Part shown: piece by piece, positions 32,843 through 42,099 of the stretch
How the letters are laid out: each line of letters opens with the position of its first letter
Position numbering within the stretch: the stretch's first letter is position 1
From: Methylotenera_A sp031422335
GTDB lineage: Bacteria > Pseudomonadota > Gammaproteobacteria > Burkholderiales > Methylophilaceae
Length of the DNA: 64,000 bases
Reading direction: 5' to 3'
Assembly: GCA_031422335.1 (NCBI GenBank)
Contig: JANOQW010000009.1
Coordinates: forward strand, 47,429-111,428
Made by a program: the position numbers and the translations under genes
Notes under the pieces: model-generated
Told to the model about the DNA's origin: nothing
What the model saw: the letters and a program-made list of their open reading frames with translations, nothing else
Databases searched by the model: none

Positions 32843-35629
32843 TTAAAATATCGACTGCCACAAAGCAATAACAAAGCTCTGCTGCTGCCTAATCTGTTCT
32901 AACAATAGTGTTGCTGGCTTTTCTTGCAGTTTACTAGCATGAATTAATTTGCGATATTCACGGTAAGCATTAGCCACTTGCTCACTCAATTGTTTATCGA
33001 TGATATTCAGCTTAGATAGCGTTTTAAGTAAGGCTATATTTCCATAGTTATCAGCAAGTTGTGCGTGTTTATTCGCGTAATTTAGCACCATATATTGCAC
33101 TATAAATTCCACATCAATAATGCCACCAACGCTGTGTTTTAGGTCAAATAATTTTGGGTTTATTTTTTGCGCAGCGCGCAATTTATCGCGCATTTGTACC
33201 ACTTCAAATTTTAGCTTTTCGGCATCGCGTGGCTGCCTTAATACATCGCGCCTAATCTGCTCAAACGCCTCGCCAATGTCAGCATCGCCCGCCACAAAAC
33301 GTGCGCGGGTTAACGCTTGGTGCTCCCACACCCACGCTTTATGCTGCTGATATTCGCGAAACGCCTCAACGCTGCTTACCAACAAGCCGCTATTACCATC
33401 TGGGCGCAATTGCAAATCGGTTTCGTATAACAGCCCCGCATTAGTCATGCTGTTAAACCAATTATTAATGCGCTGCGCAAAGCGCGCATAAATGTCAGCA
33501 GCTTCTGGATGTGGGTCATCATACAAGAAAATAATATCTAAATCAGACACATAGCCCAGCTCTTTGCCACCCAACTTACCGTAACCTATCACTGCAAACT
33601 TAGGTGTTTCAATATGCTTATATTTAAACGATTGCCAAATCGTCTGTAAACTCACTTGCAAAATCATATCAGCCAGCGCACTTAAATAATCTGATAATGT
33701 TTCTAGTTGCAGCTTGGTTGTAATATCTTGTCCAGCGACATCTTGCGCGGCAAAACGCATAATCGCCACATGTTTAAAGTGGCGCATGGCGTCCATTTGC
33801 GCTTCCGTATCCCCTACCAAAGCCTGCATGTTTTGCGTCAGCTCTTGCTTCATCTGCACAAAATCTGGCGCGGCATATAGTGTTTTTGCGTCTAGCAATT
33901 CATCTAACAAAATGGGATGCGCGGTTAAATATTGCGCTAACCAAGGGCTGGCAGCGCACAGCTTTATGACCACATGCAAAGTCTGCGGATACTCTACAAA
34001 TAGCGCCAAATAACTGGCGCGGCGGCAAATGTTCTCCAGCAAAACAATGCTTCGTAATAAAGCATCATCGGCATTTTTTTCTAGGGCAGCTTGCTGAATC
34101 ACCAGCGGCATCAACGCATCAAAACGCTGCCGGCTTTGCTCTGGCAGATTTTTGTAGCGCGCACTTTCTCGCAGCATATGCAATCGGGAATAGCTTTGTT
34201 CAGCATCGCTGTAGCCCGCATCCAGCATAGCTTGCAGGGCAGCTGTTTTTTCTAGGTTATTTTGCCAAATCGCGGTTTCATTCGTGTTTTTAATGGTGTT
34301 TTGATTTGGTGTAACGCTATTAAATTTTTCATTAAAAGTTGCGTCAAAATGTGTTGCCACTTGCGCGCGGTGAAGATTGAGTTGCGCTAAAAATGTCTCC
34401 CAATTTGCAAAACTCATCGCACTTACAATGCGCGCTTTAGCTTCTTCGCTGGTGGGCAGCGCTTGCGTTTGCTGGTCGTCCACATACATCAAACGGTGTT
34501 CTAAATTGCGTAAAAACACATAAGCTGCCAGCAACTCATCTACAACATTTTCTTGTAGCAAGGCTTTTTTCTTGAGTAAATTCAATATTGCTAAGGTTGG
34601 TTTAATTTGCAAGCTGGCATCGCGCCCGCCGCGCATCAACTGAAACACTTGCGCAATAAATTCAATCTCGCGAATGCCGCCGCGCCCCAGTTTAATATTA
34701 TCGGTTTGGCCTTTTTGCAGCACATCGCGATGAATCTGCAGTTTCAGCTCGCGCATGCTCGCTAGTGCGTTGTAATCTAAATATTTTCTAAAAATAAATG
34801 GCCTGAGAAGCGCATGGATATTGACTTGTAGGGCATCATTATTTGGATAAATCACGCGACCTTTTATCCACGCATAACGCTCCCACTCGCGGCCATTACT
34901 TTGGTAATAATCTTCTAACGCATCTAGGCTAGGCACCAACACGCCCTCGCTACCAAACGGCCGCAGCCGCATATCTACCCTAAATACAAAACCATCTTCG
35001 GTTATTTCATCTAGGGCAGCGATGACTTTTTTAGCTAACTGATTGTAAAAATCTTGCTGGCTAACTTCAGCAGGCCAATTTTGGTTTTCGTCATAAGTAA
35101 AAATCAAATCAATGTCGCTAGATACATTTAACTCGCTTCCGCCCAGCTTACCCATACCGACCACGATAAAGCCATTTGTTTTATCTGCAGCAGAATCACG
35201 AGCTGAATCACAAGCAAAATATGCTGCTTCAGCCGCCGCACTGCTATTGGTTCGTAGCCATGCCATATTGAAGCTAACAGCTGTCTGTAGGCTAATTTCG
35301 GCTAGTTCACTGGTGGTTTGCAGCACCTCATTCAGGTCAGCCAAACCATTTAAATCGCGGTACATCGTTCTTAAAATGACGCGTTGCCGTAATTGGCGCA
35401 ACCGCTTTTTTAGGCTGGTTTCATCCTCAATTTTAATGGCTGCCAAAAATTGTTGCATTTGTGCCAACGCATAATTTTGCGCGTGATTGTCTAGCAAATC
35501 TTGCAACAAATCGGCATGTTTTGACAACATGCGCGCAGCAAATAAGCTGCACTGCGCTAAATGCTGCACACCAGCGCCAAAACTAGCTGGCGCATGGCTT
35601 TGCGTTAAGTATTTTTCCAGTGATAGCAT
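32843..35629 (-). CDS. glnE: Bifunctional glutamine synthetase adenylyltransferase/deadenylylase
   Basis: Adds and removes AMP on glutamine synthetase in nitrogen control. The 928-aa protein has two nucleotidyltransferase domains: GMGKLGGSELNVSSDIDLIF near residue 155 (deadenylylase half) and GYGKLGGKELGYVSDLDIIFLYD near 670 (adenylylase half), each with the G-S/G-x-D-x-D metal site. It is convergent with ycaO and divergent from acs. A 39-bp S element lies inside the coding frame at 34798-34836, encoding DALQVNIHALLRP just before the conserved RPFIFRKYLDY segment. Confidence 0.96.
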   Translation of the reverse strand: MLSLEKYLTQSHAPASFGAGVQHLAQCSLFAARMLSKHADLLQDLLDNHAQNYALAQMQQFLAAIKIEDETSLKKRLRQLRQRVILRTMYRDLNGLADLNEVLQTTSELAEISLQTAVSFNMAWLRTNSSAAAEAAYFACDSARDSAADKTNGFIVVGMGKLGGSELNVSSDIDLIFTYDENQNWPAEVSQQDFYNQLAKKVIAALDEITEDGFVFRVDMRLRPFGSEGVLVPSLDALEDYYQSNGREWERYAWIKGRVIYPNNDALQVNIHALLRPFIFRKYLDYNALASMRELKLQIHRDVLQKGQTDNIKLGRGGIREIEFIAQVFQLMRGGRDASLQIKPTLAILNLLKKKALLQENVVDELLAAYVFLRNLEHRLMYVDDQQTQALPTSEEAKARIVSAMSFANWETFLAQLNLHRAQVATHFDATFNEKFNSVTPNQNTIKNTNETAIWQNNLEKTAALQAMLDAGYSDAEQSYSRLHMLRESARYKNLPEQSRQRFDALMPLVIQQAALEKNADDALLRSIVLLENICRRASYLALFVEYPQTLHVVIKLCAASPWLAQYLTAHPILLDELLDAKTLYAAPDFVQMKQELTQNMQALVGDTEAQMDAMRHFKHVAIMRFAAQDVAGQDITTKLQLETLSDYLSALADMILQVSLQTIWQSFKYKHIETPKFAVIGYGKLGGKELGYVSDLDIIFLYDDPHPEAADIYARFAQRINNWFNSMTNAGLLYETDLQLRPDGNSGLLVSSVEAFREYQQHKAWVWEHQALTRARFVAGDADIGEAFEQIRRDVLRQPRDAEKLKFEVVQMRDKLRAAQKINPKLFDLKHSVGGIIDVEFIVQYMVLNYANKHAQLADNYGNIALLKTLSKLNIIDKQLSEQVANAYREYRKLIHASKLQEKPATLLLEQIRQQQSFVIALWQSIF
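34798..34836. repeat. S element inside glnE
   Basis: Plus-strand arms ATGGCCTGAGAAGC and GACTTGTAGGGCAT around the intact centre GCATGGATATT. In the glnE frame it encodes DALQVNIHALLRP. The 39 nt are a multiple of three. Confidence 0.7.
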
Positions 35630-35731
35630 GCAGTTTTTAAGGTAATATTAGGCTTTAACAATTTAGTTACATCTTACATTAATTATAATTAGCTAATATT
35701 AATTAGCACCGTATTTTGGGAGTTGAGTTTC

Positions 35732-37708
35732 ATGGCAATTGAGTCAGTGCTTCACGAAAACCGCGTTTTTGAACCTAGCGAAAATTTTAAACAACAAGCC
35801 ACCGTGTCTGGCATGGCTGCCTACCAAAAGCTTTGTGCAGAATTTAATGCCGATTATGAAGGCGCTTGGGCAAAACTGGCGCGCGAGTTGTTGGTGTGGA
35901 GCAAACCTTTCACAAAAACGCTAAACGAAGAAAAAGCGCCCTTTTACAAGTGGTTTGAAGATGGCGAGCTGAATGTTTCAGCTAATTGTTTAGATAAACA
36001 TTTAGCCACTATTCCGAATAAAATCGCCATTATTTTTGAAGGTGATGACGGCAGCAGCAAAACCGTGACTTACCAACAGCTTTATCAGCAAGTATGCCAA
36101 TTTGCTAATGGCTTAAAAAGCTTGAACTTGCCGTTTGGCAGCCGCGTCATCATTTACTTACCTATGGGTATTGAAGCTATTGTCGCCATGCAAGCTTGCG
36201 CGCGTTTGGGCTTAATTCATAGCGTGGTATTTGGCGGCTTTTCAGCCAAAAGCTTAAACGAACGCATGATAGATGCAGGCGCAGTAGCCGTCATCACATC
36301 AGACGGTCAATATCGCGGCGGCAAAACGCTGCCACTAAAAGCGGCAGTGGATGAAGGCATCAGCATGGGTGGTTGTGAGGCGATTAAAAAAGTAATTGTA
36401 TTGAAAAAAACTGGCCAAGAAGTGGCCTGGAATGCAAATGACATTTGGTGGAGCGACTTAGTCGCAGGCCAAGCCGAAGAATGCGCGCCAGTGATGGTAA
36501 ATGCAGAGCATCCACTATTTTTGCTTTATACCAGCGGCTCTACAGGCAAACCTAAAGGCGTACAACACAGCAGCGCAGGTTATTTATTGCATGCCATGAA
36601 CACCATGCGCTGGACCTTCGACATCAAAAATAACGACGTGTATTGGTGTACCGCCGATGTGGGCTGGATTACTGGCCACAGTTATGTGACTTATGGTCCG
36701 TTGGCCATGGGCGCCACGCAAGTGGTGTTTGAAGGCATACCCACCTACCCCAACGCTGGCCGCTTTTGGCAGATGATACAAAAACATAAAGTGAGTATTT
36801 TTTATACGGCGCCTACTGCGATTCGTTCGCTAATTAAATCGAGTGAAACTGACCCTAGCACCCATCCGAAAAACTTTGATATTTCTAGTTTACGTTTATT
36901 GGGTACGGTAGGTGAGCCAATCAACCCCGAGGCGTGGATGTGGTACTACACGCAAGTGGGTGGTAGTGCTTGCCCCATTGCCGATACCTTTTGGCAAACC
37001 GAAACGGGCGGCCATGTCATCACGCCGCTGCCAGGCGCGCATTCGCTGATACCAGGTTCATGCACCATGCCATTCCCAGGCATTGATATTGATGTAGTGG
37101 ACGAAACGGGCAAAGATTTGCCGTGGGGCATGGGTGGCTTGCTCGTCATCAAAAAACCATGGCCTAGCATGATACGCACCATTTATAACGATGCAGAGCG
37201 CTTTGTAGCTAGCTACTACCCAGCCGATTTAGGCGGCAAAACCTATTTGGCAGGCGATGGCGCAGTGCGCGATGCCGCCACTGGCAACTTCACCATCATG
37301 GGCCGCATTGATGACGTGTTAAACGTATCTGGTCACCGTTTGGGCACCATGGAAATTGAATCGGCACTAGTATCAAATCCACTAGTCGCCGAAGCCGCCG
37401 TAGTCGGCAAGCCGCACGATATTAAAGGCGAATCAGTCGTTGCCTATGTGGTTTTAAAAGGCGCACGGCCAACGGGGGACGAGGCTAAAAAAATCGTCGA
37501 AAATTTACGTAACTGGGTAGGTAAAGAAATTGGCCCTATTGCCAAGCCTGATGAAATAAGATTTGGCGACAACCTGCCAAAAACCCGCAGCGGCAAAATT
37601 ATGCGCCGACTTTTACGCAGCTTGGCCAAAGGTGAAGAAATCACCAGTGACATTTCCACGCTGGATAACCCTGCGATTTTAGAGCAGTTGAAGGAAGTAG
37701 TAAGATAG
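35732..37708 (+). CDS. acs: Acetyl-CoA synthetase
   Basis: Makes acetyl-CoA from acetate, ATP and CoA through acetyl-AMP. The 658-aa protein has the AMP-binding motif LLYTSGSTGKPKGV, DTFWQTETGGHVITP, the hinge region GRIDDVLNVSGHRLGT, and the acetylation-regulated C-terminal lysine in PKTRSGKIMRR. ATG 35732 is favoured by GGGAG upstream; a TTG at 35723 is also in frame. It is divergent from glnE across about 100 nt. Confidence 0.96.
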   Translation: MAIESVLHENRVFEPSENFKQQATVSGMAAYQKLCAEFNADYEGAWAKLARELLVWSKPFTKTLNEEKAPFYKWFEDGELNVSANCLDKHLATIPNKIAIIFEGDDGSSKTVTYQQLYQQVCQFANGLKSLNLPFGSRVIIYLPMGIEAIVAMQACARLGLIHSVVFGGFSAKSLNERMIDAGAVAVITSDGQYRGGKTLPLKAAVDEGISMGGCEAIKKVIVLKKTGQEVAWNANDIWWSDLVAGQAEECAPVMVNAEHPLFLLYTSGSTGKPKGVQHSSAGYLLHAMNTMRWTFDIKNNDVYWCTADVGWITGHSYVTYGPLAMGATQVVFEGIPTYPNAGRFWQMIQKHKVSIFYTAPTAIRSLIKSSETDPSTHPKNFDISSLRLLGTVGEPINPEAWMWYYTQVGGSACPIADTFWQTETGGHVITPLPGAHSLIPGSCTMPFPGIDIDVVDETGKDLPWGMGGLLVIKKPWPSMIRTIYNDAERFVASYYPADLGGKTYLAGDGAVRDAATGNFTIMGRIDDVLNVSGHRLGTMEIESALVSNPLVAEAAVVGKPHDIKGESVVAYVVLKGARPTGDEAKKIVENLRNWVGKEIGPIAKPDEIRFGDNLPKTRSGKIMRRLLRSLAKGEEITSDISTLDNPAILEQLKEVVR

Positions 37709-37749
37709 AGTAGTTATTTTAGCAATGTAATTATAAGCAATATAGACAT

Positions 37750-37787
37750 ATGCACTGCTAGCCTTATAAATATTGGGTTGTAGGGCA
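37750..37787. repeat. S element between acs and prfC
   Basis: Arms ATGCACTGCTAGCC and GGTTGTAGGGCAT, centre TTATAAATATT. The left arm and centre have drifted. Confidence 0.7.
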
Positions 37788-37901
37788 TATATTTTTGTGC
37801 TGAATAACGTAAGCTTTGTTTTAATGGCTTACACTAAAGCGATAACGACGGAATTAAATGTATTTCGGGTAAAATAGTGCTTTATCTAATTCAAGCGCTT
37901 T

Positions 37902-39473
37902 ATGTCATTGCAAGAAGAAATCAAACGTCGCCGTACTTTCGCCATTATTTCGCACCCAGATGCGGGTAAAACCACGCTAACTGAAAAACTGTTGTGGTTT
38001 GGTGGTGCGATTCAAGTAGCAGGTGAAGTGCGTGGCCGCAAGGCTTCACGGCATGCCACATCTGATTGGATGGAGCTTGAAAAGCAACGCGGTATTTCGG
38101 TTACCTCATCTGTCATGCAATTTCCTTATCGTGAACACATGGTGAATTTGCTAGATACACCTGGTCATGATGACTTCTCAGAAGATACTTACCGCACATT
38201 AACCGCGGTGGATTCGGCGGTGATGGTAATTGACGCAGTGAATGGCGTAGAAGCGCAAACCATTAAGCTGCTTAATGTGTGCCGCATGCGTGACACGCCA
38301 ATTATTACCTTTATTAATAAGCTAGACCGCGAAAGTCGCGAGCCGATTGAGCTGCTAGACGAGATTGAAACCACGCTAGGCATGGAATGCGCGCCAATGA
38401 CTTGGCCAATTGGCATGGGTAAAGGTTTTCGTGGTGTTTACAACCTATATACAGATACCATTTCATTTTTTGACCCACATGCCGATAAAGGCACATCAGA
38501 AACGATTAAAGGCTTAGATAATCCACGTTTAGATGAGTTATTAGGCAAAGTGGCAGCCGATTTGCGTGTGGATATTGAGTTAGTGCGCGGCGCATCGCAC
38601 ACGTTTGATGCAGAGCGCTTTTTAGGCGGCAAGCAAACACCTGTATTTTTTGGCTCAGCCATTAATAACTTTGGCGTACAATCATTATTAGATGCTGTAG
38701 TTGAGCTATCGCCTGCGCCATTAGCTAGAAATTCTGCAACAAGATTAGTTGCACCTGATGAGCCTAAATTTTCAGGTTTTATCTTTAAAATTCAAGCTAA
38801 TATGGACCCTAAACACCGCGATCGTATTGCCTTTTTGCGCGTGTGTTCTGGCCGATTTGAGCGTGGCATGAAAATCAAACAAGTTTCTACTGGCAAGCTG
38901 ATGGCGGTTAACAACGCCATCACTTTTATGGCGCAAGACCGCACCACCATGGACGAAGCGTATTCTGGTGACATTATCGGCATACCTAACCACGGCACTA
39001 TTAAAGTAGGCGACACTTTTACCGAGAATGAAGCGTTAAAATTCACAGGCATACCAAGTTTTGCACCAGAGTTTTTCCGCCGTGCGCGCATTAAAAACCC
39101 CATGAAAATGAAGCAATTGCAAATTGGCCTAAAACAACTTTCAGAAGAAGGTGCGGCGCAATTATTCCGCCCATTATTAAGCAACGACTTAATTTTAGGC
39201 GCAGTAGGCATGCTACAGTTTGAAGTGGTTGCGCACCGCTTAGAGCACGAATACAGTGTGGACATGGTATTTGAACCATATGATTGCTACACCGCGCGCT
39301 GGCTACGAGGTAGCGATGCCGATTTAAAAGCGATTGCCGATAAATACGGCTTTAACGTGGGACTAGATGGCGCGGATAATTACGTTTACCTTGCGCCTAA
39401 TCGTGTCAATTTACAGATGGCACAAGAGCGTTATCCTAGCATTGAGTTTTTAGCGACGAGAGAAATTAGCTAG
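37902..39473 (+). CDS. prfC: Peptide chain release factor 3
   Basis: A translational GTPase (523 aa) that recycles RF1/RF2 after peptide release. G-domain motifs are SHPDAGKTT (G1), RGISVTSSV (G2), DTPGHDDFSEDTYRTL (G3) and NKLDRE (G4). The DFSEDTYRTLTA text and the total length separate RF3 from EF-G. Monocistronic, with an inverted repeat ATATGAT/ATCATAT just past the stop. Confidence 0.97.
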   Translation: MSLQEEIKRRRTFAIISHPDAGKTTLTEKLLWFGGAIQVAGEVRGRKASRHATSDWMELEKQRGISVTSSVMQFPYREHMVNLLDTPGHDDFSEDTYRTLTAVDSAVMVIDAVNGVEAQTIKLLNVCRMRDTPIITFINKLDRESREPIELLDEIETTLGMECAPMTWPIGMGKGFRGVYNLYTDTISFFDPHADKGTSETIKGLDNPRLDELLGKVAADLRVDIELVRGASHTFDAERFLGGKQTPVFFGSAINNFGVQSLLDAVVELSPAPLARNSATRLVAPDEPKFSGFIFKIQANMDPKHRDRIAFLRVCSGRFERGMKIKQVSTGKLMAVNNAITFMAQDRTTMDEAYSGDIIGIPNHGTIKVGDTFTENEALKFTGIPSFAPEFFRRARIKNPMKMKQLQIGLKQLSEEGAAQLFRPLLSNDLILGAVGMLQFEVVAHRLEHEYSVDMVFEPYDCYTARWLRGSDADLKAIADKYGFNVGLDGADNYVYLAPNRVNLQMAQERYPSIEFLATREIS

Positions 39474-39524
39474 GTATTTGCTGTGATATGATTGAACTCA
39501 TCATATTAACTTAACGATTAATGT

Positions 39525-40529
39525 ATGCAAATTATTAACATAAGCGACTTATCTACTGAATGGAATTGGTTGCGCGCTGATTTTAAACATGCTGATTATA
39601 GATGGCATCACTTTTCTAGCTTAGCTGTTAATTTACCTAAATCCATCCCCAAAAAAGATTCTATTGCTAGGTTGATTTCAGCAACTAAGGCAGTAAAATT
39701 AGCCAGAAAAGTACCTTCTGTTTTAGTTTCGCATGGTCCAAGGCCAGCACTATATACAGGCAGTTTAGCTAAAGTATTTTGTCCGAATCTGCCACATTTA
39801 GTGTATTCATTTAACTTTACCGATCTACCTCAGGGCAGGCAACGCAGTCTAATGGCAAAAGCGTATCAACAACCTAGCAAATTTGTTACCTACTCCAATA
39901 TTGAACGTAACTTATATGCAGACTATTTTGATATTGCAATTGAAAAAATAGACATGTTACATTGGGCCGTACATGCGCCAAAATTAGACTTAATTGAACC
40001 TCCCATTGAGTCTGGCTCATACATATGCGCAATAGGTAGCCAAGCTAGAGATTATGCCACCTTAATGCAAGCCATGAAAAAACTACCTAACATTAAACTG
40101 GTGTTGGTGGCTAATGCAAGCAGCATACTAGGATTACGTCTGCCTGATAACGTAAAAGTACATACACAGATACCATTGGCCGATGCGCACAATATTTTAG
40201 CACATAGTAAGTTTATGGTACTACCATTAAGAGACAGCCAAGTGCCCTGTGGTCACGTGACAATTGTATCCGCCATGTTTTTTAGTAAAGCAATCGTGGT
40301 TACTAATTCTTTGGGTGTACATGATTACATTTCAGACAACCAAACTGGCTTGTTTTGCGAACCAAAAAATGCAGATGACCTATCACAAAAAATTGAATTG
40401 CTCTGGAGCGATGTATCAAAAAATCAGCAACTAGGCGCTGCTGGTAAGGTATTTGCAAGCACGCATTGCACAGAAAAAACAGTCATAAATTATTTCACCC
40501 AGTTTTTAACTAAATTTTCCATACAATGA
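39525..40529 (+). CDS. Glycosyltransferase, GT-B fold (GT1/GT4-like)
   Basis: A 334-aa protein with a C-terminal GT-B-type donor half: YICAIGSQARDYATLMQAM near residue 170, ILAHSKFMVLPLRDSQVPCGHVTIVSAMFFSKAIVV near 225-260 (quoted in part) and DNQTGLFCEPKNADDLSQKIELL near 275. The N-terminal acceptor half is divergent and begins MQIINISDLSTEWNW. Donor and acceptor are unknown. Its stop overlaps the next gene by 4 nt (ATGA), so the two work in one operon, perhaps for a surface glycan or glycolipid. Confidence 0.85.
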   Translation: MQIINISDLSTEWNWLRADFKHADYRWHHFSSLAVNLPKSIPKKDSIARLISATKAVKLARKVPSVLVSHGPRPALYTGSLAKVFCPNLPHLVYSFNFTDLPQGRQRSLMAKAYQQPSKFVTYSNIERNLYADYFDIAIEKIDMLHWAVHAPKLDLIEPPIESGSYICAIGSQARDYATLMQAMKKLPNIKLVLVANASSILGLRLPDNVKVHTQIPLADAHNILAHSKFMVLPLRDSQVPCGHVTIVSAMFFSKAIVVTNSLGVHDYISDNQTGLFCEPKNADDLSQKIELLWSDVSKNQQLGAAGKVFASTHCTEKTVINYFTQFLTKFSIQ

Positions 40530-41491
40530 CTGCAACGACTTTAGTGAGTGACGATAAAGTCGATATCATTATGGCCACCTATAATGGCTCGCGCTACCTA
40601 GCTGCACAAATCGACTCTATACTGAAACAAACACACCCAAATTGGCAACTGTATATTCGAGACGATGGCTCTAGTGATAACACACTTGAGATTATAATGA
40701 AGTATGTCAAACAAGATACTCGTATCTTTCTACTAAAAGACCAGCTTGGCAACCTAGGTTTTAACAAAAATTTTTATCATTTATTAACACATTCACAAGC
40801 GGATTATCTTTGTATATGCGACCAAGATGACGTTTGGTTTACCAACAAAATTGCGAAAAGTTTACAACAACTAAAAATTATCGAAAATACCCTGCGCGTG
40901 CCGTCATTAGTACACGCGGAATCTTGTGTAGTTGATAGCAATTTAAATACAATTCAGTCTACTTTTATTGGCAGAAGAGGCAGATGTAAGGGTTTAATAG
41001 GTTTATTTTTTGCCAATAGCGCGCAAGGTGCTTCGATAATGATCAATGCAAACTTGCGAAAAATTGCACTGCAACATTTACCTAAGCTGCCTTATGATTA
41101 CCACTTAGCATTATTGGCAGAACTGACTGGCGCGCGCTTTTTTATACCACAAGCACTTATGCAATATCGGCAGCATGCCAGCAACATCATTGGAGCGGGT
41201 AAAAATAAACATGTAGTTAATAAGACAAAATCACTGCCTGCCAGCTTACTATTGAGCTTAAATATGTATTCACATATTAAACAAAACTATGCATCTTTAG
41301 CAAAAGATGCATGTGCTCGCAAACAAACTGAAGAATATTTTTATCTGTTTGAAGGTAAAAATAATTTAAAAAAAATATACATTTTTCTTAAAAACAGTTA
41401 CCCTTTTTATCGCAGAAAAGATAAGTTTATTTTCTTTAAACTCTTAATTAGTGGCCAAGTTAAGCCGCAAACGCCTCACACAATTGGCTAA
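40526..41491 (+). CDS. Glycosyltransferase family 2
   Basis: A 321-aa GT-A protein: VDIIMATYNGSRYLAAQIDSIL at the N-terminus, RDDGSSDNT near residue 50 and the donor-metal motif CICDQDDVW near 95. The DQDDVW form is common in rhamnosyl- and other O-antigen-type transferases. A middle segment FIPQALMQYRQHASNIIG matches the family as well. It lacks membrane helices. The C-terminal end runs 32 nt into the convergent gene at 41460-42050. Confidence 0.9.
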   Translation: MTATTLVSDDKVDIIMATYNGSRYLAAQIDSILKQTHPNWQLYIRDDGSSDNTLEIIMKYVKQDTRIFLLKDQLGNLGFNKNFYHLLTHSQADYLCICDQDDVWFTNKIAKSLQQLKIIENTLRVPSLVHAESCVVDSNLNTIQSTFIGRRGRCKGLIGLFFANSAQGASIMINANLRKIALQHLPKLPYDYHLALLAELTGARFFIPQALMQYRQHASNIIGAGKNKHVVNKTKSLPASLLLSLNMYSHIKQNYASLAKDACARKQTEEYFYLFEGKNNLKKIYIFLKNSYPFYRRKDKFIFFKLLISGQVKPQTPHTIG

Positions 41492-42050
41492 GTAACTGCC
41501 CAAAAATTGGCAATACCTCCTCTTTACTGTGCGGGCTATCGTCGTCAGTGCCAGCCACCAAAAAACTCACTGTTAGCTTATCTAAATTTTCTCTAAACTC
41601 GCTCCAATGTTCAGCCTCAGCATCGGCAATCAGTTTAAATTTATTAAAGCCAGCGTCAATAATTTCTGCCAACTCTGCATCTGGCAAGCCTGCAAACAAG
41701 GTTTTGGCGATGATGATTTGTGCGCGTGAAATGTCTGGCGTAACGCCCTCTTGACCTGTGTTTTGATTAGCAAGTGGCGCAGTAAAAAATGCAAACGCTA
41801 ACACGCTGTAAGCTTGATACACGCTGAGCATATCAAAGTTATTTTTGTATTCATCAGCAGGCTGCCTGTCGGCCGCTTGAATGGCTTTAAACGTGACATA
41901 ACTGGCTAAATAATGCGCAGAATCCTCTGCATTATAGTCGGCTAAATTCATGTTTGGCTGCTCAGCATCGGCTGGTCGGCCATTGCCATCATTTAAGCTT
42001 TCGGCAAAGCATAAAGCGTGTAACAAGGTTAATCGTTTTGAATAGTCCAT
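41460..42050 (-). CDS. Protein of unknown function
   Basis: A 196-aa soluble, acidic, mostly helical protein without a signal, membrane segment or motif that I recognise. Notable text is YKNNFDMLSVYQAYSVLAFAFFTAPL around residues 85-112 and a Glu/Asp-rich C-terminal third. It overlaps the end of the GT2 gene by 32 nt on the opposite strand. It lies 49 nt upstream of the ABC-F gene stop region reading the other way in order, so it is downstream of the ABC-F gene on the same strand and possibly co-transcribed with it. Confidence 0.75.
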   Translation of the reverse strand: MDYSKRLTLLHALCFAESLNDGNGRPADAEQPNMNLADYNAEDSAHYLASYVTFKAIQAADRQPADEYKNNFDMLSVYQAYSVLAFAFFTAPLANQNTGQEGVTPDISRAQIIIAKTLFAGLPDAELAEIIDAGFNKFKLIADAEAEHWSEFRENLDKLTVSFLVAGTDDDSPHSKEEVLPIFGQLLSQLCEAFAA

Positions 42051-42099
42051 ACTGATATCTTTCCTAGTTTCTTTAAATTAGTCTCTTTAAATATAATTT

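Noticed and set aside
34230..34255. GCTTGCAGGGCAG inside glnE, resembling an S arm
   Set aside because: No centre or second arm follows, and the encoded AALQAMLDAG is plausible native helix.
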